From NCBI RefSeq assembly GCF_040256395.1, contig NZ_CP158299.1, positions 2,907,001 to 2,971,000 of the forward strand: a stretch of 64,000 nucleotides of DNA, read 5' to 3'. Below, piece after piece: positions 57,359-64,000 of this stretch (its first letter is position 1; each line of letters begins with the position of its first letter). The position numbers and the translations under genes were made by a program. This DNA comes from Deinococcus sonorensis KR-87. GTDB taxonomy: Bacteria > Deinococcota > Deinococci > Deinococcales > Deinococcaceae. The notes under the pieces were generated by a model. The model saw only the letters and a program-made list of their open reading frames with translations, was not told the origin of the DNA and ran no database searches.

Positions 57359-59095
57359 ATGACCGCCCTGCCGCCCATACCGGACCCCGCTTCGGTGCTG
57401 GCACAGGGACAGGCGCAGCTGCCGCACAGCCCGGCAGGCAGTCTGGGCGTGGCCCGCCAGCTGGAAGCGCTGGCCCGCCAGCACAACGATGACCCGCTGC
57501 TCAGCAGCGCGCTGTACCTGGCGGGCCGCGCGCTGCTGCGGATGGGCCGCGCCCGCGAGGCGCTCTCCACGCTGCTGGAGGCGGTAGCGCTGTGCAGCGA
57601 GGCAGATCTGCAGGCGCAGGCGCGCTGCTGGCACGAGGCCGCCGTGGCCCAGCGGCGGCTGGCCAACGACCGCGAGGCGCTGGAGTACCTGGGCCTGGCG
57701 CTGCAGCTCCACCGCGAGGCCGGGGATCAGGCCGGTGAAATTGACGTGCTGGATGAGCTGGCGGCCTACCACACCCAGCTGGAGGCGCACGCCGAGGCAC
57801 TGAGCTGCTACCGGGCCAACCTGCAGCTGCGCCGGGCCAGCGGCGACCTGCGCGGGCTGGCCCAGACCCTGCTGGGCCTGGGCCGGGCGCAGCTGCTGCT
57901 GAGCCGCACGCTCGGCGGACGTGAGGCGGCCCGGGCGCAGCAGCAGGAGGCGCTCGGTGTGCTGGGCCACGCCCTGCAGCTGGGCCGGCAACTGCATGAC
58001 CCGGCGCTGGTGCTGGAGGTGCAGCTGGAGCAGGCCCGGCTGCAGCTGGAGCTGGGACAGCTGGACGCGGCCGAACAGCTGGCGCGCACGGTCCAGCACC
58101 ATTGCCTGGAACGCGGGGAGCGCCGCGCCGCCACCGAGGCGCTGCTGCTGCTGGCCGACGTGCTGACCGCCGGGCAGCACCCGGCCCAGGCCCTTCACGC
58201 GCTGCTGGACGCCCAGCAGGTCCTGCAGACGCTGGGCACCCCGGCCGAGCTGGCCCGACTGCACCTGCAGCTCTCGGCGGTGTACGAGCAGCTGGGCGAG
58301 TTTCAGTCGGCCCTGCAGCACCACCGCCAGTACCACGCCCTGGACCGGGCCGTGCGGGCCGATCAGCAGAGTGTGCGCGCCCAGGCCACCTTCGCGCGCC
58401 TGGACGTGGAGCGCAGCCGCCACGAGAGCGAGCTGCACCGGGCACGCGGCCAGACGCTGGAGCAGCACCTGGCCGAACGCACCCTGCAGCTGGAGGCTAC
58501 CCAGATCGAGATGACCGAACTGCTGGCCTCGGCCGCCGAGTTCCGGGACGCGCCGCTGGGCCCGCACGCCCGCTGGGTGGGCGAGGCGAGCGCCCAGGTG
58601 GCGCTGCGGCTCGGCTGGAGCGACGAGCGCGCCCAGGCGCTGAACCTGGCCGCGCGCCTGCACGACATCGGCAAGATTGCGATTCCGGACCGGATTCTCC
58701 TCAAGGAGGCGAGTCTGTCCGCCAGCGAGTGGGCCGTGATGCGCGAACACACCGTGCTGGGCGCGCGCCTGCTGGCCGCCAGCGCCAGCCCGCTGCTGCA
58801 GCTGGCCAGCACCGTGGCCCTCTCGCACCACGAGCAGTGGGACGGCGGCGGCTATCCGCACGGCCTGAGCGGCGAGCAGATTCCGCTGCCTGGCCGCATC
58901 GTGGCGGTGGTGGACACCTACGACGCGCTGGTGAGCGAGCGTCCCTACAAACCCGCCTGGACCCCCGGACAGGCGCTGCAGTTCCTGCGCCAGCGCTCGG
59001 GCCGGCATTTCGACCCGGAGGTGGTGCGGGCCTTCTGCGATCTGCACGAGGAGGGCCTGCTGACCGGGCTGCTGGCCGCCCACACCGTTCACTGA
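57359..59095 (+). CDS. TPR-containing HD-GYP phosphodiesterase
   Basis: The protein has 578 residues. The first 330 are TPR-like helical repeats (SSALYLAGRALLRMGRAREA, LQLSAVYEQLGEFQSALQHH) and a coiled coil joins them to the C-terminal HD-GYP domain: ARLHDIGKIAIPDRIL, VALSHHEQWDGGGYPHGL and GRIVAVVDTYDALVSERPYK. It would degrade cyclic di-GMP in the cytosol. The GYP motif in canonical form is seen as GGGYP in the HHE-W-D-G-G-G-Y-P segment. It lies divergent to the acyl-CoA ligase gene. Confidence 0.9.
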   Translation: MTALPPIPDPASVLAQGQAQLPHSPAGSLGVARQLEALARQHNDDPLLSSALYLAGRALLRMGRAREALSTLLEAVALCSEADLQAQARCWHEAAVAQRRLANDREALEYLGLALQLHREAGDQAGEIDVLDELAAYHTQLEAHAEALSCYRANLQLRRASGDLRGLAQTLLGLGRAQLLLSRTLGGREAARAQQQEALGVLGHALQLGRQLHDPALVLEVQLEQARLQLELGQLDAAEQLARTVQHHCLERGERRAATEALLLLADVLTAGQHPAQALHALLDAQQVLQTLGTPAELARLHLQLSAVYEQLGEFQSALQHHRQYHALDRAVRADQQSVRAQATFARLDVERSRHESELHRARGQTLEQHLAERTLQLEATQIEMTELLASAAEFRDAPLGPHARWVGEASAQVALRLGWSDERAQALNLAARLHDIGKIAIPDRILLKEASLSASEWAVMREHTVLGARLLAASASPLLQLASTVALSHHEQWDGGGYPHGLSGEQIPLPGRIVAVVDTYDALVSERPYKPAWTPGQALQFLRQRSGRHFDPEVVRAFCDLHEEGLLTGLLAAHTVH

Positions 59096-59173
59096 TTCAC
59101 CATGAAGATTTTCGCGCTGGGGGCACCGCGCCGGGGGTTCATGTTGGCGTCAGAAAACCGCTAGCATGACCGC

Positions 59174-59743
59174 ATGACCACCGTCCAGACCGGCTCCCCG
59201 GCCGAGCAGCCCGACCTGAGCGCTTCCGCTGTGCCCACCTCGCGCCTGCTGGCCTGGCTGCAGGCGGGCGGTCTGGACGAAAAGCGGCTGGAGGGGCTGC
59301 ACAGTCAGGACAACGCCTTCTGGGCCGAACTGGCCGCACAGCTCGCCCCTCAGCTTCCCCCGGCCGAGATTCTGCTGGTGCTGCCCGGCGGGGAGCCGCT
59401 GGCGGGCGCCCTGGCGGCCCACCTGAAGCTGCCGTTCCAGGTGCTGCACCATGCCAGCGGCGCACCGGATCACTGGGTCCTGCCGGACGCGCCGCTGCCA
59501 TCTTTCGGCCTGCTGGTCACGACCTACCTGACCACCGGGGTGCCGGAGATGGAGCTCAGCGTGCTGGCACAGCGGGCCGGCTGCGAGCTGAGAACGGTGG
59601 TGTGCGCGGTGGAACGCAGCACTGCTGGTGGGCGGCACCGGCTGCTTCAGCTGGGCGTGAACACCCTGGCCGGGCAGCGCATCGCCGAAACCCCGCGCGG
59701 CCTGATCCTGGAGCGCCGCCGGGCCGAAACGCGCGCCTTCTAG
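59174..59743 (+). CDS. Degenerate phosphoribosyltransferase-fold protein
   Basis: A 189-residue protein. ILLVLPGGEPLAGALAAHLK and LLVTTYLTTGVPEMELSVLA imitate the hood and PRPP loop of type I phosphoribosyltransferases, but the usual acidic pair before TTG (DDVxTTGxT) is TTYLTTG. The catalytic acids are missing, so it may be a regulator or a lost enzyme. A TAGCAT box lies 6 bases before ATG. Its stop overlaps the end of the convergent ICMT gene. Confidence 0.65.
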   Translation: MTTVQTGSPAEQPDLSASAVPTSRLLAWLQAGGLDEKRLEGLHSQDNAFWAELAAQLAPQLPPAEILLVLPGGEPLAGALAAHLKLPFQVLHHASGAPDHWVLPDAPLPSFGLLVTTYLTTGVPEMELSVLAQRAGCELRTVVCAVERSTAGGRHRLLQLGVNTLAGQRIAETPRGLILERRRAETRAF

Positions 59744-60276
59744 CCTTCCGACGCTTGGCGGTACGCCTGGAGGGCCCGCTCCTCTGCCGGAATGCGGATC
59801 AGGCGCAGCAGCAGGGCGTTGGCGAGGCTGCCCAGCACGGCCGTCCGCCACGCGCCCACCGCCAGCGGTGCACTGACCATTTCCAGCGCCACCACCGCGT
59901 AGTTGGGGTGGTTCAGCAGCCGGAAGGGCCCCCCCTGAACCCGGTGGGCTCCCGGCACAATCAGGATGCGGGTGTTCCACTGCCGGCCCAGCGTGCGGAT
60001 CACCCAGTAGCGCAGCGGCTGGGCCAGCAGCAGCGCCAGCAGCCAGCCGAGCCGGACGCTCCCCCTGGCCCGGCGGCCCTCCAGCAGCGTGCCGAGCAGC
60101 CAGCCCGCATGCAGCACAAAGAACAGCGGATAATGTTCGCGGCCGTACTCGGTGGCGCCGTGGTCGAGGGCCCAGCGTTCGTTGCGCTTCGCCACCCGCA
60201 GCTCCAGCAGGCGCTGGCCCACCAGGGCGGCCACCAGCCAGGGCGCGGCCCGGGCCCCCCCGCCCCCTCGGCTCAC
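59740..60276 (-). CDS. ICMT-type methyltransferase (BpsB-like)
   Basis: A 178-residue membrane protein with about four helices. [20 protein letters not shown] is the isoprenylcysteine-methyltransferase family signature (H-P-x-Y), and [20 protein letters not shown] precedes it. GTG 60276 overlaps the PKS stop (GTGA), so it is translated together with that gene. In Bacillus, bpsA/bpsB pair a type III PKS with such a methyltransferase to make alkylpyrone methyl ethers; the same job is inferred here. Confidence 0.8.
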   Translation of the reverse strand: MSRGGGGARAAPWLVAALVGQRLLELRVAKRNERWALDHGATEYGREHYPLFFVLHAGWLLGTLLEGRRARGSVRLGWLLALLLAQPLRYWVIRTLGRQWNTRILIVPGAHRVQGGPFRLLNHPNYAVVALEMVSAPLAVGAWRTAVLGSLANALLLRLIRIPAEERALQAYRQASEG

Positions 60277-61340
60277 GCGACAAACTCCAGCAGGACGTGC
60301 TCGGCGCAGAAGCCGGGGCCCATCGCGCTCAGCAGTCCCTTGCCCTCCGGGGCATGTTTGAGCAGTTCCTCCAGCACGAACAGCACGGTGGGGCTGCTCA
60401 TATTGCCGTTGCAGTGCAGCACCTGCCGGGAGGCGGCCAGCGCCTGCGGGTCCAGCGACAGGGCCTCCTGGTAAGCGTCCAGCACCTTCACGCCGCCCGG
60501 ATGCACCACGTAGTGCTGCAGGTCCTCCAGGGTCCAGTCGCTGGCGGCCAGGGTCTCCTCCACGTTCTGCCGCATCATGCCGCTCACCAGCTCTGGAATG
60601 CTCTGACGGAAGCGCACCTTCAGTCCGTCGTCCATCACGTCCCAGCCCATCACGTCGCCGCTGTCCGGGAGCAGGGTGCTGCGGTGCCCGGACAGCCGCA
60701 CCAGGCCGCCGGTCCCGTCGTCCGGCCCCACCACCAGGGCGGCCGCGCCGTCGGCGAACAGCGCGGAACCCACGAAGTTGCTGCTCGACTCGTCGCTCTT
60801 GACCAGCGTCAGGCTGCAAAGCTCCGCCGCAATCAGCAGCACGTTCTGGTAGCCGGCCCGTACCAGATCGGCTGCGCGCGCCAGCCCCTGCGCCCCGCCC
60901 GCACAGCCCAGGCCCCACAGCGGCAGCCGGACCGCCTGACGGTTGAGGCCCAGCCGCTCCATCAGCATGCTCTCCAGGCTGGGGGTGCTGATGCCGGTGC
61001 TGCTCACGAACACCACCGCGTCCACGTCCTCCGGCGCCGCGCCCGCCTGGGCCAGCGCCGTGCGGGTCAGCTGCTCGCTCAGCCGCAGCGTCTCCTCGAC
61101 GTACACGGCATTCTTGTCGGCGAAGCTGTGCGGTTCCATGTACCACTCCAGCGGCCGGGCCAGGAAGCGCCGCTGAATCTGGGCATTCTCGAACACCTCC
61201 AGCAGTTTCGGGTGAGCCGCAAGCCGCGGAAACAGCTGAACAGCGGCGTCACGGAGCTGCGTCTGAGGCACACAGTGGGCGGGGTGTCCGGTGACCAGGG
61301 CACGCACCACAGGCGACGTATGGGAAGACGAAACAGGCAT
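60273..61340 (-). CDS. Type III polyketide synthase
   Basis: A 355-residue chalcone/stilbene synthase-fold enzyme. The catalytic Cys is in [16 protein letters not shown], the His in [14 protein letters not shown] and the Asn in [15 protein letters not shown], and the C-terminus is [15 protein letters not shown]. Bacterial relatives make alkylpyrones and alkylresorcinols from acyl-CoA starters and malonyl-CoA. The start is ATG 61340. It is coupled to the methyltransferase downstream. The product chain length is unknown. Confidence 0.93.
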   Translation of the reverse strand: MPVSSSHTSPVVRALVTGHPAHCVPQTQLRDAAVQLFPRLAAHPKLLEVFENAQIQRRFLARPLEWYMEPHSFADKNAVYVEETLRLSEQLTRTALAQAGAAPEDVDAVVFVSSTGISTPSLESMLMERLGLNRQAVRLPLWGLGCAGGAQGLARAADLVRAGYQNVLLIAAELCSLTLVKSDESSSNFVGSALFADGAAALVVGPDDGTGGLVRLSGHRSTLLPDSGDVMGWDVMDDGLKVRFRQSIPELVSGMMRQNVEETLAASDWTLEDLQHYVVHPGGVKVLDAYQEALSLDPQALAASRQVLHCNGNMSSPTVLFVLEELLKHAPEGKGLLSAMGPGFCAEHVLLEFVA

Positions 61341-61395
61341 GACGCATTCTTCCGCGCCATGCCCAGGGGACTGTAACCGTTCCCGCTCCGGCCGC

Positions 61396-62286
<891 letters not shown>

Positions 62287-62426
62287 ACGACCTCCTGTGT
62301 CGGGCACGTTGTACTGCTGTAGAGGCTCGCGCAACTGTGGCGGGCCGTCACATCAAGGCCAGCTCAAGGCCACGCAACGTCGGCAAGAGCAGGGTTGGGA
62401 ACGACCGGCGCGCCTATCTTTGAGCT

Positions 62427-62702
62427 ATGGGATGGCGCATCTTCGCAACGGCCGAGATCCGGGACAGCCACGCGACCCTCTACCTGACGCCGCAGCAGAC
62501 GGTCTGCCTGCGCGCCAAGGCGGGTGAGGCGCTGCTGCTGGACCGGGCGTATGCCACGGTCGAGGACGCCATCATGGACGCCGCCGTGCAGCCGCAGCTG
62601 CCGCAGCCGCTCTACGACGCCCTGCTGGACGCGGTGGAGCGCCGCAGCCACGCCGAGGCGGAGGAGCTGCGCTGGACGCCGCAGTGGCCCGACGACAGCT
62701 GA
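62427..62702 (+). CDS. Small hypothetical protein, 91 residues
   Basis: No family is recognised. The protein has short beta-strands at the N-terminus (WRIFATAEIRDSHATLYL), a Cys in QQTVCLRAK, and helical segments (YATVEDAIMDAAVQPQLPQP, LYDALLDAVERRSHAEAEEL). A TATCTT box lies 6 bases before ATG, in the leaderless spacing, and strong codon bias supports coding. It is convergent with the oligopeptidase gene. Confidence 0.65.
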   Translation: MGWRIFATAEIRDSHATLYLTPQQTVCLRAKAGEALLLDRAYATVEDAIMDAAVQPQLPQPLYDALLDAVERRSHAEAEELRWTPQWPDDS

Positions 62703-62711
62703 GGGGTCTGC

Positions 62712-64000
62712 TCAGGCCCCGTCGCCCAGCACGCTCAGCAGGAAGGCGTACTCCTCGGCCGTCTCGCGCAGGGCGTCGAAGCGCCCGCTGCTGCCGCCGT
62801 GCCCGGCCCCCATGTTGGTCTTGAGCACGATGGTGCCGCTGCCTGGCTGGGCCAGGGTCCGCAGTCTGGCTGCGTACTTGGCCGGCTCCCAGTACGCCAC
62901 CCGCGGATCGTTCAGGCCGCCGGAGATGAACAGGTGGGGGTACACGCCCGCCTTCAGGTTGTCGTAGGGGCTGTACTGGGCCATCACGTCGTACCAGCGC
63001 CGCTCCTGCGGGTTGCCCCACTCGTCGTACTCGCTGGTGGTCAGCGGAATGCTGGCGTCCAGCATGGTACTCAGCACGTCCACGAACGGCACCCCCACGA
63101 ACGCCGCGCCGAACAGGTCCGGGCGCAGGTTCACCACCGCGCCCATCAGCAGGCCGCCGGCGCTGCGCCCCATGGCCGCCAGCCGTCCCGGCAGCGTCAC
63201 GCCCTCCCGGATCAGCCCCTCCCCCACCGCGATGAAGTCGGTGAAGGTGTTCATCTTGTGCTCCAGGCGGCCCGCGTCGTACCAGCGCCGCCCGCGCTCG
63301 CTGCCGCCCCGGATGTGCGCAATGGCCCACACCCAGCCGCGGTCCAGCAGCGGCAGCCGTGACGCGCTGAACGAAGGGTCCACCGGAAAGCCGTAGCTGC
63401 CGTAGCCGTACAGCAGCGTGGGGGCCGGCAGCGCGGTGTCGCGGCGGCGCACCAGACTGACCGGCACCTGCTCACCGTCCGGGGCCGTCATCCAGCGCTG
63501 CTCGGCCACGTACTGGGCCGGGTCATAGTCGGGCACCGGGGTGGCCTTGACCAGCGTGGTCTGCAGCGTGTTCAGGTCCAGGTCCAGGTGTTCCAGCGGC
63601 TGCGTCAGGCTGCTGTACAGCACCCGTGCCTGGGCGGTATCAAAGACGCGGTTGCTGCCCGGCTGCACCGTATGGCTGGCCTCCGGAAACGTCACCCGCC
63701 GGGCCTCGCCGTAGCCGCCCCCCGTGCGGGGCAGCACCCACAGCTGCGAAAAGCCCTCCTCGCGCCCGCTGAGCAGCAGGTGACCAGCAAACAGCCGCAT
63801 CCCGGTCAGGTAGCGCTGCTCATCGTGCGGCAGCACGTCCTGAGCAGTGTTCCAGTCCAGCGGTCCGCTGGCGGTCTTGGGCAGGCGCACCACCCAGAAC
63901 TCCCGCGCGCCACCCTGGTTGGTGAGCACCAGCCAGTGGTCGCCGCCGTCTTCCAGCATGGTCTCCACCTGCGGCTCGCGCGGCAGCAGCAGCCGGGGCT
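62712..64000 (-). CDS. Prolyl oligopeptidase-family serine peptidase, partial
   Basis: The last 429 codons of an S9-family peptidase (oligopeptidase B type); the N-terminal propeller part lies beyond the window. The triad is visible: Ser in LAAMGRSAGGLLMGAVVN, Asp in ISGGLNDPRVAYWEP and His in KTNMGAGHGGSSGR. YGYGSYGFPVDPSFSASRLP and RGGSERGRRWYDAGRLEHK are strong family signatures. It cuts short peptides after basic or prolyl residues in the cytosol. Confidence 0.93.
   Translation of the reverse strand, partial: PRLLLPREPQVETMLEDGGDHWLVLTNQGGAREFWVVRLPKTASGPLDWNTAQDVLPHDEQRYLTGMRLFAGHLLLSGREEGFSQLWVLPRTGGGYGEARRVTFPEASHTVQPGSNRVFDTAQARVLYSSLTQPLEHLDLDLNTLQTTLVKATPVPDYDPAQYVAEQRWMTAPDGEQVPVSLVRRRDTALPAPTLLYGYGSYGFPVDPSFSASRLPLLDRGWVWAIAHIRGGSERGRRWYDAGRLEHKMNTFTDFIAVGEGLIREGVTLPGRLAAMGRSAGGLLMGAVVNLRPDLFGAAFVGVPFVDVLSTMLDASIPLTTSEYDEWGNPQERRWYDVMAQYSPYDNLKAGVYPHLFISGGLNDPRVAYWEPAKYAARLRTLAQPGSGTIVLKTNMGAGHGGSSGRFDALRETAEEYAFLLSVLGDGA

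Noticed and set aside
57359..59095. TPR/HD-GYP protein considered as a two-component response regulator
   Set aside because: No receiver domain precedes the HD-GYP part; only TPR and coiled-coil segments are visible.

Overview
The window is GC-rich bacterial chromosome and fits Deinococcus. Three things support this: a glutaminyl-tRNA synthetase of 792 residues carrying a C-terminal YqeY domain (53000-55378); an S-layer-homology protein with an outer-membrane-type barrel (39165-40421); and at least eighteen start codons with a TANNNT -10 box only 5-8 nt upstream, the leaderless arrangement known from Deinococcus. These clues come from reading; no database search was run.

Layout. (1) 1-5.8 kb is an accessory island: two excisionase-type HTH proteins, a possible HUH replication protein with a zinc knuckle, a 57-residue gene, a DNA methyltransferase fused to an Mrr-like nuclease domain, and an HNH-type protein, plus diverged copies of a short repeat. 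(2) 6-12.6 kb holds an orphan amino-acid ABC ATPase, secreted proteins, a BTAD/TPR regulator, a HIT protein and a Tat-exported ferritin-like protein. (3) 12.6-17.1 kb holds methylmalonyl-CoA mutase and its GTPase MeaB, separated by a secreted protein and a frameshifted VOC gene. (4) 17.3-25.7 kb holds two exported proteins and a complete five-gene oligopeptide ABC operon with a recognisable promoter and terminator. (5) 25.8-38.8 kb holds secG, tRNA-Leu(CAA), purD, a small operon with an RNHCP protein, a cation/proton antiporter fused to a UBP zinc finger, a large G8-domain lipoprotein, an HD hydrolase, an enoyl-CoA hydratase and a nucleoside phosphorylase. (6) 38.8-43.4 kb holds the SLH protein with a long leader, a LolD-like ATPase, a Crp/Fnr regulator, a MoxR ATPase and a small monooxygenase. 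(7) 44.2-47.4 kb is an agmatine-to-putrescine operon (aguA, duplicated GNAT, aguB). (8) 47.5-64 kb holds a peptidase, hydrolases, a translationally coupled trio (acyltransferase, formyl-THF cyclo-ligase-like, 2H RNA ligase-like), a frameshifted nucleotidyltransferase, glnS, an acyl-CoA synthetase, a TPR/HD-GYP protein, a degenerate phosphoribosyltransferase, a type III polyketide synthase with an ICMT-type methyltransferase, an aldo/keto reductase and a truncated prolyl oligopeptidase.

The most notable items are the left island with its fused methyltransferase/nuclease, the tandem-GNAT gene inside the agmatine operon, the antiporter-UBP fusion, the CEMIP/TMEM2-like G8 lipoprotein, the type III PKS/methyltransferase pair, and two frameshifts that both sit in G5 runs and are both repaired by one extra G (either sequencing errors or variable tracts).
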